Shown here one piece after another: positions 43,417-52,045 of a stretch of DNA of 64,000 nt; position 1 is the first letter of the stretch, and every line of letters begins with the position of its first letter. The notes below the pieces were generated by a model that saw only the letters and a program-made list of their open reading frames with translations, was not told the DNA's origin and did not search any database. Source of the stretch: Anaerolineae bacterium (GTDB taxonomy: Bacteria > Chloroflexota > Anaerolineae > Aggregatilineales > Phototrophicaceae). The stretch spans positions 1-64,000 of the forward strand of contig JAJEGA010000052.1 of NCBI GenBank assembly GCA_022820125.1. Reading direction: 5' to 3'. The translations under genes were made by a program, and so were the position numbers.

Positions 43417-43797
43417 TTATTCCACCGGGTAGGCGATCGTCGTAATCAGGCTTTCGATCACCCCGCCGCTGGCGTACATGCGCGAATACTGCACGGTTAT
43501 CGGCACATCGCTGCGGATGCGGATGCCATAGGGCACGTCGAAAGGAATCTGGTAACCAGCAATTTGCTCGGGCTTGTCAAGGCGGATATGCGGGCAGCGC
43601 TTGGCGGGCACGGTAACCGCGATGCCCTCGACGGCGTCTCGATCTTCGAAATAGAAATCAAATACGAGATGGGCGTCGTCGACGGTGCTGTTGAGCACGC
43701 AGACGGATTCGTGATTTTTGTTGACGGGGTCGTCATCAGCCGGCGCGGCCAGGTAGGCGTCGGGTATCAGCCAAGTCAAAGCGCCATTGGTAGGCAA
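43417..43797 (-). CDS. Anabaena sensory rhodopsin transducer (ASRT) family protein
   Basis: 126 residues, the usual family size (about 125). The core follows the ASRT pattern: NHESVCVLNSTVDDAHLVFDFYF, VTVPAKRCPHIRLDK, IPFDVPYGIRIRSDVPITVQYSRM, and LITTIAYPVE at the end. The Anabaena protein is a small tetrameric beta-sandwich that couples a rhodopsin to gene control. Homologues without a rhodopsin occur beside carbohydrate genes and are thought to sense sugar-related ligands. There is no rhodopsin gene here; neighbours are the rhamnose/fucose-type operon, which supports the sugar link. Confidence 0.85.
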   Translation of the reverse strand: MPTNGALTWLIPDAYLAAPADDDPVNKNHESVCVLNSTVDDAHLVFDFYFEDRDAVEGIAVTVPAKRCPHIRLDKPEQIAGYQIPFDVPYGIRIRSDVPITVQYSRMYASGGVIESLITTIAYPVE

Positions 43798-43872
43798 TGT
43801 TCAATCTCCCTGTTTGTATTGTGCGGGCGACCCCGCTGCGTCACCCAGATATTCGCAAAGATGGCAGCCACC

Positions 43873-44568
43873 CTAGAATTTCGGCGGCTTTATTGGTTTG
43901 TTGGAGAATTTCAGCAGCGTGAGTGTGCCCGTCTTGCCATCATGCGCGCGAATCCACATGGTGCAGGACTTGGACAAGATGCGATACCAAGCCGTATCGC
44001 CTTCGAGAACCTTGATTAGTTTGCCTTTTACTCTAATTGAATGTGTGTGCATGCCCTTTTGATTATGATAGATGCCGCCATTTTCTGCAGAGTGGCAGCC
44101 TTTGGAGGACCGGTCCATATCAATCCTGGCTCTCACGTCAAAGTTGGCCAATTTCGCATACGTACCCTTGCCCAGCTTGACTTGCTTCCATTCATTGGTC
44201 ACATCAATTTGGACGAACTTACGCGCGCGGACGAAGGTCATGACATTCGTTTTCTTCCCGCGCGCGGTAACGCGAAATTGCAAGATGCAGCGGGAAGAGA
44301 TTGTTTCGAAGAAGCTGTGAGCGTAGACCTCATCATAAGAGCCTGGATTTAAACTCGAAAAACAGCCTCTGTTGATAATCTCCGCCTCTGGCGTGTCCGT
44401 GAGTCTATAGGGAAACGGGTCAACAGCGTAAATGCTGCTGCTTTTGAGCTCAACGGTGAATTTTTCCCCAACGGCGGGGGGTTCTACGCGGATCATTTCT
44501 TGCGCCGCGGCCGGCAGGCTGAGACCGAAGAAAAACAAGAACAAAGATAGAATCTGCACTATTCGCAT
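43873..44568 (-). CDS. Secreted protein of unknown function
   Basis: About 231 residues. Signal peptide IVQILSLFLFFFGLSLPAAAQ. The mature part is rich in lysine and beta structure with four or more cysteines (RGCFSS, SRCILQF, KGCHSAENGG, KSCTMW). A repeat-like half structure is hinted at by RVTARGKK and DVRARID. ATG 44568 follows GAGGG; a longer start at 44586 has none. No family recognised. It lies between the ASRT and aldolase genes in the same direction, but a role with either is not evident. Confidence 0.7.
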   Translation of the reverse strand: MRIVQILSLFLFFFGLSLPAAAQEMIRVEPPAVGEKFTVELKSSSIYAVDPFPYRLTDTPEAEIINRGCFSSLNPGSYDEVYAHSFFETISSRCILQFRVTARGKKTNVMTFVRARKFVQIDVTNEWKQVKLGKGTYAKLANFDVRARIDMDRSSKGCHSAENGGIYHNQKGMHTHSIRVKGKLIKVLEGDTAWYRILSKSCTMWIRAHDGKTGTLTLLKFSNKPIKPPKF

Positions 44569-44654
44569 GTTAACCCTCGCAAGCATTTATACTATTCTAG
44601 CACAAAAAGAGGGTAATGCGTCACAGAATCGGCTTAATCCGCAACGAAATTTGC

Positions 44655-45482
44655 TTAATCCGCAACGAATCGCTGTCGGCGATAGATTTCATCCGGGCGC
44701 TGGTAAAGATGCGAGACTTCTTCCGCCGGCAGATGAGTCGGCTTTCCCGTCAGCAGGGCGCCGAGGTAGATGCGCGCCGCCTTGACCGCCATCGCCGTGA
44801 TGTTGAGGATTTCCGCCGGGCTGTCGCCCAGGGCGATCATGCCGTGATTCTCCAGCAGGATGAGCCTGGGCGCTTCATCATATTGCGCCATGTACTTCCG
44901 AACGCGCTCGCGCATGATGTTCGCCAGCGGCAGCCCCGGATCCGCGTAGGGCACCAGCGCCGATTGCGGACCGCAAAGCACGACTTCATCGGGGAAGCGC
45001 CGCTGCTGGGCGAAGTCGGCGGCGTATTCGCTGCATAGGATCTGGTTGATGGCGCCGGGATGGGTGTGCCCGATGAACTGGACGCCGCAGTCGTGCAGCA
45101 GCATGGCGTGGAAGCTCACTTCAATCGAGGGGCTGGGGGCTAACCCCCCCTCGTTCCCCCCCGAAGCATCAGGGGGGAAGGCTAACCCCCTCGTTCCCCC
45201 CCCCCCCAAAGCGTTGGTGGGGAGGATTGCTGACTCTGTGATCGCCTTCTGTTCCGTCAGGGTTTTTGGCGGGTCGTCCAGCAGCGCCAGCATCGGGGCG
45301 AAACGCACGGCGACAAAGCCGTCTTCGCCGATGTCGCGCATTTGCTGCCCGCTGGCTTTGACATAGAAGCTGTGGTCATCACGGCGCATGGAGGTGTTGC
45401 CTTCGCCGATGATGACGTAATCCAGCGCTGGCTCGCCCAGGGCGCGGGTCATGGTGATGAGGTCGGAGAGATTGCTGGACAT
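44655..45482 (-). CDS. Class II aldolase/adducin-family protein with an in-frame repeat insertion
   Basis: 275 residues. Family motifs: IIGEGNTSMR near the N-terminus, FYVKASGQQM, and zinc ligands in QFIGHTHPGA (two His) and LILLENHGMIALG (third His). Between LTEQKAIT and SIEVSFHAML about 35 residues of Gly/Pro-rich sequence (TNALGGGGTRGLAFPPDASG...) are encoded by a G-rich repeat that family members lack. The rhamnose-type ABC genes and kinase upstream suggest rhamnulose- or fuculose-1-phosphate aldolase activity. A run of 12 G on the coding strand makes frame switching plausible. Confidence 0.85.
   Translation of the reverse strand: MSSNLSDLITMTRALGEPALDYVIIGEGNTSMRRDDHSFYVKASGQQMRDIGEDGFVAVRFAPMLALLDDPPKTLTEQKAITESAILPTNALGGGGTRGLAFPPDASGGNEGGLAPSPSIEVSFHAMLLHDCGVQFIGHTHPGAINQILCSEYAADFAQQRRFPDEVVLCGPQSALVPYADPGLPLANIMRERVRKYMAQYDEAPRLILLENHGMIALGDSPAEILNITAMAVKAARIYLGALLTGKPTHLPAEEVSHLYQRPDEIYRRQRFVAD
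45125..45228. repeat. G/C-rich tandem repeat inserted in the aldolase gene
   Basis: Two near-copies of GGCTAACCCCC...TCGTTCCCCCC within about 100 bases, the second ending in a run of 12 C (45196-45207). Its length keeps the aldolase frame open. It resembles the C-rich repeat near 42.9 kb. Confidence 0.75.
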
Positions 45483-45581
45483 TGATATTGTGGTTTGCTC
45501 GCTCTGGTGAATATGTGGGGGTCAGGTCGCGTAGACACAGACCTGCGCCATTGGCTGACCCGCTTTTGACGCTAGCATTAG

Positions 45582-45606
45582 CGGGCGACCTGATAGGCCG
45601 CCCCTA
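45582..45606. repeat. GGGCG-type palindromic repeat, single unit
   Basis: Arms GGGCGACCT / AGGCCGCCC with loop GAT and CTAC. One mismatch. Confidence 0.75.
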
Positions 45607-45631
45607 CAAATTCCGGTTACAGGCTTAGTCG

Positions 45632-46783
45632 CTAGAAGTCGAAGTCGTCGACATTTTCCGCGGTGAAGGCGAATGGGGGGCCAAGCAGCACTTCGCTGCC
45701 ATTGACCACCATCAGCTCGCCCAGGCGTCCGGCCATTACGGAGGTATCGCCGGGCTGGAACTCGCCATCGATAACTGCGCGCAAGATATAAACGGCGGCA
45801 TAACCGAGATCGACTGGATTCCAGAGATAGACTTCCTGGACACATCCGCTGCTGATGTAGGGCCGCATGGCGTTGGGCAAGCCCAAGCCCGTAACAGCCA
45901 CATCTTCGCAGACATCGGCTTGGTTCACGGCGTCGGCGCTGGCGGGTGTGGCGACCGAGGTTAAGGCGATGATGCCGTCCAGGTCTTCACCATACTTGTT
46001 GATGAGGGTCTGCGCCTGCTGGAAGCTCAAACCAGCGTCTTCCTGCGCTTCCAAGGTCTCGAGCCAATCGAGATCGGGGAAGCACTTATCGGCGTAAGCC
46101 CACATTTCGGAGACCCAACGCGCCTGGTTCGGGGTGGTGAAGGTCGAGGTGACGATGCCGAAGGAGGCGTCTTCGCCTTTCTGAGAGACCAGGCTGTCAA
46201 TCAAAGCTTTGCCGATGCCATTGAATTCGGCCTGGTTGACGAACCATTCGCGCGCGTCCGGCTCGGAATTGGCGTCGTAGCCAACCACATGAATGCCGGC
46301 TTCCAGCGCCTTGCGCAGAACTGGCGCGATTGCGACTGGGTCATTAGCGGCGAAGAGGATGCCGTCCACGCCCTGGGTGATGTAGCTGTCGATGATCTGA
46401 ATCTGATCGTCGATATTGGCGTCGGTGGGTCCATCGGTGCTGACGGAGACATTGCCCAGCTCTTCAGCGGCTTGCTGCTGCCCCAGGGTGGTGGCGGCAA
46501 AGTAACCGATGCCGATCAGCTTCGGCACGTCAACGACAACGATTTCCATGCCAGCCATGTCCATATCGCCCATAGCTGCCATGCCGCCATCGTATTCCAT
46601 CATCTCCATGTCTTCGTCCATGTCGCCGTCGTCGTCCATCATCTCCGCGCCCATACATTCGAGCGGGTTGACGTCGAGCTCGTCCGAGCCGTCCCAGCGT
46701 TCGTGCCCGTCGGCGCTGAGCGGCATGCTAACCAGCGCCAGGAAGAGCGCCAGAATCAGGGTGATTGCGAGTGTCTTTCTCAT
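45632..46783 (-). CDS. Sugar ABC transporter substrate-binding protein (RhaS/LsrB-like) with a Met/Asp-rich insert
   Basis: 383 residues. Signal peptide TLAITLILALFLALVSMPLSA. The mature domain is a type I periplasmic-binding fold: VVVDVPKLIGIGYFAATTLGQQQAAEELG, ANIDDQIQIIDSYITQGVDGILFAANDP, VVGYDANSEPDAREWFVNQ, VTGLGLPNAMRPYISSGCVQEVYLWNP. The last segments resemble the rhamnose and AI-2 binders. Between signal and fold lies an unusual stretch rich in Met and Asp (residues about 45-80, MMDDDGDMDEDMEMME and on). It belongs to the rhamnose-type operon; an unrelated restriction gene separates it from its permeases. Confidence 0.9.
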   Translation of the reverse strand: MRKTLAITLILALFLALVSMPLSADGHERWDGSDELDVNPLECMGAEMMDDDGDMDEDMEMMEYDGGMAAMGDMDMAGMEIVVVDVPKLIGIGYFAATTLGQQQAAEELGNVSVSTDGPTDANIDDQIQIIDSYITQGVDGILFAANDPVAIAPVLRKALEAGIHVVGYDANSEPDAREWFVNQAEFNGIGKALIDSLVSQKGEDASFGIVTSTFTTPNQARWVSEMWAYADKCFPDLDWLETLEAQEDAGLSFQQAQTLINKYGEDLDGIIALTSVATPASADAVNQADVCEDVAVTGLGLPNAMRPYISSGCVQEVYLWNPVDLGYAAVYILRAVIDGEFQPGDTSVMAGRLGELMVVNGSEVLLGPPFAFTAENVDDFDF

Positions 46784-46867
46784 GATATGTGACTCCAGAA
46801 AACTATGTGGGTAAACGATGCTGTGAACGGTGCTGCCTGATTGTGTCGATGCGCCTCCTTTCTATGC

Positions 46868-49390
46868 TTATGTCTCTATCAGAGATTGAATCTTCTCGCT
46901 GATGGTCTCAGATAGGTCGGCAATCTCTGATTCCAACTCTTTCTTACGAGCATGTAAGTCGACGATGGGTTCCATAAAGCTGTCGATAGTAGATAGATCT
47001 GTACTCTTGGGCACAGGGACCATAATCTCATTTAGCTTTGTAGCGTTTAGGTCCGGGGATCCCGCGCCGCGACAGGCTGCAATGAGTTGACGCCGTACAA
47101 ATGGAGAGTTCAAGATCATAACGAGATAATCTACGTTTACTAGAGGGCACAGAGGAAGGAATCGATTAGTCATTATCAATCCTTTGGTATTGCTTGCCAC
47201 TTTAACTATAGCTCTGTTTGATTCCAGTGAGTTTCTCGCGTTTGGAAGCAATATAAGTTCTTCACCGTCCAATTCATACTTAGCTCTACTCGGCAACTCC
47301 TTTGCCCTTCGTTCGGTTGGAGTGAATGCGCCGGTTATCGGGTCGACGTCTCTAACTTCAAGGTATCTTACGATGCGATCGGGGGTTTGGTTTAGAGCCC
47401 GTCGAGAGATTGTATTTTGATAGATTGATACCAAGTTGGAGAGTGACACCGTTTTCGAAAGATTTTTGTCGATTTCGTATCGAAGCGATTCTGCGTCGGG
47501 ATGATAATGCCAGGGGTTTAAATTATCTTCGGATCTCAACCTACTAACTGAAATATGATCTGTTCTCTTCAGGTATTTGTTAAGGATAGCTGGAAGATCA
47601 TTTTCTTCAATGTTGTGACCCAGCGTGTTGTATCCGACTTCCTCTGCCCAACCTACAAATACCCCATACTCCTGTTTAGGCTGTGATACCTTCTTTATAA
47701 AAAGCAGGTCACCTAGTATTCCACAGTCGGTGTGGTGAAATGCTGTTTTTGGCAATCCGATGAGGGCTAAGATTTCGCAACGGTCAAAGATTAGACTTCT
47801 TATTTTCTTAAATCCATAAGACTCGTTCTCAAATATACTTCTAGGTAATACAATGCCAGCCCGTCCATTTTCTGTCAGTAGATCAATGATTTGCTCAACA
47901 AAAACAATTGCTCTATGTACGCCTCGGACTTTGCCACGTTCATTCTTGCCCGTCTCGAATCTAGCCAGGAGAGACTCGTTCATCTCGTAGCCAGCGAATG
48001 GGGGGTTGGAAAGAATCAATGAAAACTGACTGTTGTTTCCCTGAAAAGCTTGGTGACTCTGTATATCAAGACCATGACAACGCACTATACCGGACCAACC
48101 GTCTCCATGCATTATCATGTTCATTCGCGCAGCTCTGACCATGCGGGGACTAATATCTGTTCCCCTAATGTTTTGAACGACAGTATCTCGGATCAGAATT
48201 TCCTTTTGGTGTTCAGGCAGATTTTGTTGTTGATGTCTTATCTGGTCAGCTATTTTTCTCATGGCGTGGATTAAGAAACCCCCGCTACCGCACGATGGAT
48301 CAAGAACAGTGTCTTCTCTTGTTGGCTCTAAGAGATCCACCATGAACTCTACAATCTTTCTAGGAGTGAAATATTGTCCCAGTTCTCCTCGAAATGTTGC
48401 TCCAACCGTGTTTTCATAAACGGTTCCTTTGGCGTCTAGTCCAATGAGAGAGCTTCTGGTAAAGCTAAATCCTTGAAATGTTTCCACTACTTTTCGAATT
48501 GATTTATTCTGAATCCAAAACTCATCGTCTCCGGGCTCGGAAAACAGTTCTCTATATTTGCTCTTTTGCTTTGCTTCTTTCAATAGTGCGCGAATATTGT
48601 CACCGGTTTCAACTTCGGATTCCTCGGACAAAATGGAGAATCGATAGTAATCTGGTATTTCCTGCTCATCATAAACCTTGACAAAAAACAGCTTGACCAA
48701 CTCGTCGAATGCTTTTGCAGGGTCTACTCCTTCACTGTGGATTTCATTGTGGCAAACGCGAATCAGATTGCGTAATTGATCTTCATCGGTAATTGGAGGT
48801 AATCTGTGGCGTTTGGATAGTCTTTGCTTAAGCGGTTTAGAACCCACCCAATGAGGAATGTCGCTTATGCTGATACCATCTACGGGGTAAGGTTGAGTTT
48901 CAAAAGCTGACCAAATATCCGAATCTGTAAACAGATAGTATGGAGATTGAAGCGCCCTGCTATAACTGGCTGCCTGTCTCTCGCCGTTTTCTCCGCCGAG
49001 CTTCTTGCATTCGACAACAATTAGCGCGGTATCGGGACCTCTATTTTTGTGAGAGTAAACTACAATATCTGCCCTCGTGTCTCCTAATTCCAGTGCTTGG
49101 CTTCCAAGGCCGCCGCACCGTACTTCGTGATCAATATGATCGGGAGGGTATCCATAATCCTGTATCAACCTACATATAGTCCAGTAATGGACAATAGACT
49201 CTTCCGGTCTGCCAAGCCAACCAGCAAAGAGGCTTTCCAAAAGCCTAGAACCTATCTTGATTGGTTCAAGCGGATGGTACCATTGCAGTATCGGAGTTAA
49301 TGTTTTCAGTAACTCTTCCAATCTATTACCTGCGGGATTTAGCAGAACCTTGTTTATTTTTTCCTTGTGTTCTGATGAGATCTTTATCAT
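46868..49390 (-). CDS. Single-polypeptide restriction-modification enzyme (nuclease-N6 methylase-specificity)
   Basis: 840 residues. N-terminal nuclease domain of HsdR_N type with RADIVVY and ALIVVECKK giving the D...ExK pattern (about residues 105-130). The methylase core has TVLDPSCGSGGFLIHAM (motif I, about 365) and LILSNPPFAGYEM (motif IV). The C-terminal part contains one HsdS-like target-recognition half (LSNLVSIYQNTISRR, YLEVRDVDPITGAF, LNEIMVPVPKSTDLSTID) with a final coiled-coil region. This is the design of type IIG/one-chain systems. Base composition is clearly more AT-rich than the sugar genes on both sides, indicating insertion into the transport operon. Confidence 0.85.
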   Translation of the reverse strand: MIKISSEHKEKINKVLLNPAGNRLEELLKTLTPILQWYHPLEPIKIGSRLLESLFAGWLGRPEESIVHYWTICRLIQDYGYPPDHIDHEVRCGGLGSQALELGDTRADIVVYSHKNRGPDTALIVVECKKLGGENGERQAASYSRALQSPYYLFTDSDIWSAFETQPYPVDGISISDIPHWVGSKPLKQRLSKRHRLPPITDEDQLRNLIRVCHNEIHSEGVDPAKAFDELVKLFFVKVYDEQEIPDYYRFSILSEESEVETGDNIRALLKEAKQKSKYRELFSEPGDDEFWIQNKSIRKVVETFQGFSFTRSSLIGLDAKGTVYENTVGATFRGELGQYFTPRKIVEFMVDLLEPTREDTVLDPSCGSGGFLIHAMRKIADQIRHQQQNLPEHQKEILIRDTVVQNIRGTDISPRMVRAARMNMIMHGDGWSGIVRCHGLDIQSHQAFQGNNSQFSLILSNPPFAGYEMNESLLARFETGKNERGKVRGVHRAIVFVEQIIDLLTENGRAGIVLPRSIFENESYGFKKIRSLIFDRCEILALIGLPKTAFHHTDCGILGDLLFIKKVSQPKQEYGVFVGWAEEVGYNTLGHNIEENDLPAILNKYLKRTDHISVSRLRSEDNLNPWHYHPDAESLRYEIDKNLSKTVSLSNLVSIYQNTISRRALNQTPDRIVRYLEVRDVDPITGAFTPTERRAKELPSRAKYELDGEELILLPNARNSLESNRAIVKVASNTKGLIMTNRFLPLCPLVNVDYLVMILNSPFVRRQLIAACRGAGSPDLNATKLNEIMVPVPKSTDLSTIDSFMEPIVDLHARKKELESEIADLSETISEKIQSLIET

Positions 49391-49463
49391 TGGATACTCG
49401 ACAGTTTCGAAATCGGTTTTGAAAAGTTATTGAAGATTGGATCGTTTGCGATGCTTAATCACT

Positions 49464-50459
49464 TTAATCACCCTCATTTCTCCTACTTTGGATGAAGTTG
49501 TTCACCAGTATAGCAAAAATCAGCACACTGCCGATAACCACGATGGTCGCGTCGCTGGTGACGCCGGTCAAGACCAAGCCATTCTTCAAAAGCTGAATCA
49601 GCACGACGCCGATGATGGCGCCGGGGATGGAGCCGGTGCCGCCGAAGATGCTCGTCCCGCCCAGCACAACGGCGGCGATGACATCGAGCTCGATGCCGGT
49701 GCCCATGTCCGAACGGGTGGTGCTGACGCGCGATACGAAGATATAGCCGGCCACGGCTGACATAAAACCGGAGAAGGTATAGATGAAGAGCAGGTGGCGG
49801 TTGACTGTCAAGCCGCTGAAGCGGGCGCCGGTTTCGTTATTGCCGATGGCGTAGAGGGCGCGCCCCAGCCGCGTCCGCGCAAGCACGATAGCGAAGATGA
49901 TTACCGCAATGATCAAGAGCCAGAGTTGCGTGGGAATGCCGAGCAACTCGCCCTGCCCCAGCTGGAAGAACCACTCGGGATAGCCGCGGGCGGAACGCGC
50001 CTCGCTGATGCCTTCCGCCAGCCCGCGATACAGCGCCAGGGTCGCCAGGGTCATGATCAGCGGCGGCACGCCAACGCGCACGATGAAAAGCCCGTTGACG
50101 AAGCCGGCGATCGTGCCGCTGGTGATGCCGGTGATGATCGCCAGCTCCAGCGGGAAGCCGAGTTCTTGCCAGGTCCAGCCGAGCACGATGGCGGTCAAGC
50201 CCAGGATCGAGCCGACGGAAAGATCGATGCCGCCGGTGATGATGATATAGGTCATCGGGATGGCGATCAGCCCGACCTCAGCCATGAAGCGCCCTTGCTG
50301 CAAGAGGTTGTCGACGGTGAGGAACTTGTCCGTGCGCGTCGCCAGGAAGAGCACTGATACCAGCATGATGAGGAAGAGTACGCCTTCCTGGCTGATGAGG
50401 AGTCGGCGCAGCTTGTCATGGACGGTGGGATTGCGTGGATCGGTTCGCGTCTCTTGCAC
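49464..50459 (-). CDS. Sugar ABC transporter permease (RbsC/RhaQ type)
   Basis: This 331-residue permease of the ribose/rhamnose/AI-2 group has about eight helices. Segments include YIIITGGIDLSVGSILGLTAIV (the GGIDLSVG hallmark), GLFIVRVGVPPLIMTLATLALYRG, and GGTSIFGGTGSIPGAIIGVVLIQLL. It pairs with the permease encoded upstream (14 bases away). It is followed by the restriction gene instead of the binding protein, which suggests later insertion. Confidence 0.92.
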   Translation of the reverse strand: MQETRTDPRNPTVHDKLRRLLISQEGVLFLIMLVSVLFLATRTDKFLTVDNLLQQGRFMAEVGLIAIPMTYIIITGGIDLSVGSILGLTAIVLGWTWQELGFPLELAIITGITSGTIAGFVNGLFIVRVGVPPLIMTLATLALYRGLAEGISEARSARGYPEWFFQLGQGELLGIPTQLWLLIIAVIIFAIVLARTRLGRALYAIGNNETGARFSGLTVNRHLLFIYTFSGFMSAVAGYIFVSRVSTTRSDMGTGIELDVIAAVVLGGTSIFGGTGSIPGAIIGVVLIQLLKNGLVLTGVTSDATIVVIGSVLIFAILVNNFIQSRRNEGD

Positions 50460-50472
50460 GGCTGTCGCCTCC

Positions 50473-51870
50473 CTAAAGCCGCTGCCGCCGCCGGCGAATC
50501 AGATCGGCCAGCACCGTCGCCAGGATCAGCAAACCCTGCACCGCTTTCAGCCAGAAAGGCGAGACGTTGATGAAGATCATCGCCGAGCGGATGAAGTTCA
50601 GCAGCAAAGTCGCCAGCGTCGAGCCGATGGCGGTGCCCGTGCCGCCCAGGATGCTGACGCCACCAACGACCGATGCGGTGATGATCGACAGCTCAAGCGC
50701 TGGTGGCGGCGTCACCTGAATGATCTGGAATTGCGTTGAATACATCACGCTGGCGATGCCAACGAAGACGCCATTGAGCGTGAAGACGGTCATCAGCAGG
50801 CGCCGCTGCGACAAGCCGGAGAGCCGCGCCGCTTCCGCATTGCCGCCCAAGGCATAGAAGGCGCGCCCGGTCGCGCTATAGCGCATCCATAACACGACGA
50901 CAATTGTCAGCACGACCATGATGATGATGGGCATGGGAATGCCCAGCGGCCGCATCTGCGAAAGGTGATAATCGGCTGGCATGTCGGTGACGCGCTCGCC
51001 GGCGGTCCAGATGATGAGGATGCCCTTGATGATGCTCAGCATACCCAGGGTGACAACGATGGAAGGGATGCGCAGGTAGGCGACCAGGAAGCCGATGAAG
51101 GCGCCGATGCCCGCGCCGACGAATAGGGGTATCAGCCAAGCCAGGGGCGAGGGCAGCCCGGCGACCACAAGCCGCCCGCTGATCACCGCCAGCAAGCCGA
51201 CCAGCGAGCCGACCGAGATGTCGATATTGCCGGTGACGATGACCATGGTCATGCCCAGCGCGGCGACGGCGATATAGGCGTTGCCCTGCAAAATATCAGA
51301 GATATTGCGTTCTTGCAGAAAGCGGGGGTTGGCGATGCCCACGATGAAGATCAGCAGCAGCAAGCCAAAGAGGATGACGCTCTCTTGATTGCCGAAGAGC
51401 TTGGTGATGCGGTAGCGCTCTTCGGGCACGGGGCGCGGGATGGCGATTTGCAGGATGGCCAGGATACCGGCGACCAGCATAATCCAAAAGGCGCTGTCCA
51501 TGCTGCTGATATACGCCGCTTCATCGGCCGCGTAGTCGCGGAAAAAATTGATGTAATACACGACGACGAGCAGGCCCGCAACGCTCATCAGCAGCGAGAT
51601 GGCGCGGCTCGCGGCTGGCGTCATCACATTCCAGATGCCGAGCAGCAGAATGCCAAGCCCCGCCAGCGGGATGACTTCGACGCCCGTTTTGAATATGCCC
51701 AATTCGTTGGCTTTTTTGCTCTCGGTCAGCACCGCCACGGTCGAGGGACCGCGCTCCGGCTGAACCACAAAGGGCAGGGTGAAATAAGCGCCGATGATGA
51801 CCAGCGCCAGCGCGATCCCGATGAAATGCAGCGGGCGGCGCGGGATGGGCGCGCTCTTCGCTTTGCTCAT
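50473..51870 (-). CDS. Sugar ABC transporter permease (RbsC/RhaP type) with an N-terminal extension
   Basis: 465 residues, about 130 more than usual. The extension holds three or four extra hydrophobic segments (FIGIALALVIIGAYFTLPFV, VIPLAGLGILLLGIWNVM, AISLLMSVAGLLVVVYYINF, FWIMLVAGILAILQIAI). The permease core follows with MTMVIVTGNIDISVGSLVGLLAV, FLVAYLRIPSIVVTLGMLSIIKG and VVGGVSILGGTGTAIGSTLATLLL. It forms the channel with the downstream permease. Confidence 0.9.
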   Translation of the reverse strand: MSKAKSAPIPRRPLHFIGIALALVIIGAYFTLPFVVQPERGPSTVAVLTESKKANELGIFKTGVEVIPLAGLGILLLGIWNVMTPAASRAISLLMSVAGLLVVVYYINFFRDYAADEAAYISSMDSAFWIMLVAGILAILQIAIPRPVPEERYRITKLFGNQESVILFGLLLLIFIVGIANPRFLQERNISDILQGNAYIAVAALGMTMVIVTGNIDISVGSLVGLLAVISGRLVVAGLPSPLAWLIPLFVGAGIGAFIGFLVAYLRIPSIVVTLGMLSIIKGILIIWTAGERVTDMPADYHLSQMRPLGIPMPIIIMVVLTIVVVLWMRYSATGRAFYALGGNAEAARLSGLSQRRLLMTVFTLNGVFVGIASVMYSTQFQIIQVTPPPALELSIITASVVGGVSILGGTGTAIGSTLATLLLNFIRSAMIFINVSPFWLKAVQGLLILATVLADLIRRRRQRL

Positions 51871-51899
51871 CTTTCGGCTCCGGCGGTTTGGTTCCCCGG

Positions 51900-52045
51900 C
51901 GGGCGACTCACAGAGTCGCCCCTACAGAATTCGCCGAGGCGGGCGATATGGTATGTCGCCCCTACAGATTTCGACGCGGCGAGCGACGTGGGAAGTCGCA
52001 GCATAGTTCGGTCTTTTGGCGGGCGACTCACAGAGTCGCCCCTAC
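51900..52045. repeat. Cluster of three palindromic units at the end of the ATPase gene
   Basis: Three units separated by ACAG(A/G)ATTTCG-type spacers: GGGCGACTC / GAGTCGCCCCTAC twice, and GGGCGATAT / TATGTCGCCCCTAC between, plus a degenerate GAGCGACGT. The last unit overlaps the 3' end of the ATPase gene and encodes its last seven residues and stop. Confidence 0.8.

Noticed and set aside
45196..45207. 12-C run considered as a sequencing error
   Set aside because: The aldolase frame is open through it and the flanking repeat structure explains it, so it is treated as real but flagged as needing read support.
46784..46867. AAGGAGG on the minus strand after the restriction gene, considered as the start signal of another gene
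   Set aside because: No start codon in a usable frame follows at normal spacing; the binding-protein ATG is about 70 bases further and has its own GGAG.
51900..52045. Repeated hairpins considered as a CRISPR array
   Set aside because: Repeats are not of constant length with unique spacers; spacers themselves are repeated, stems vary, and no cas genes are present.
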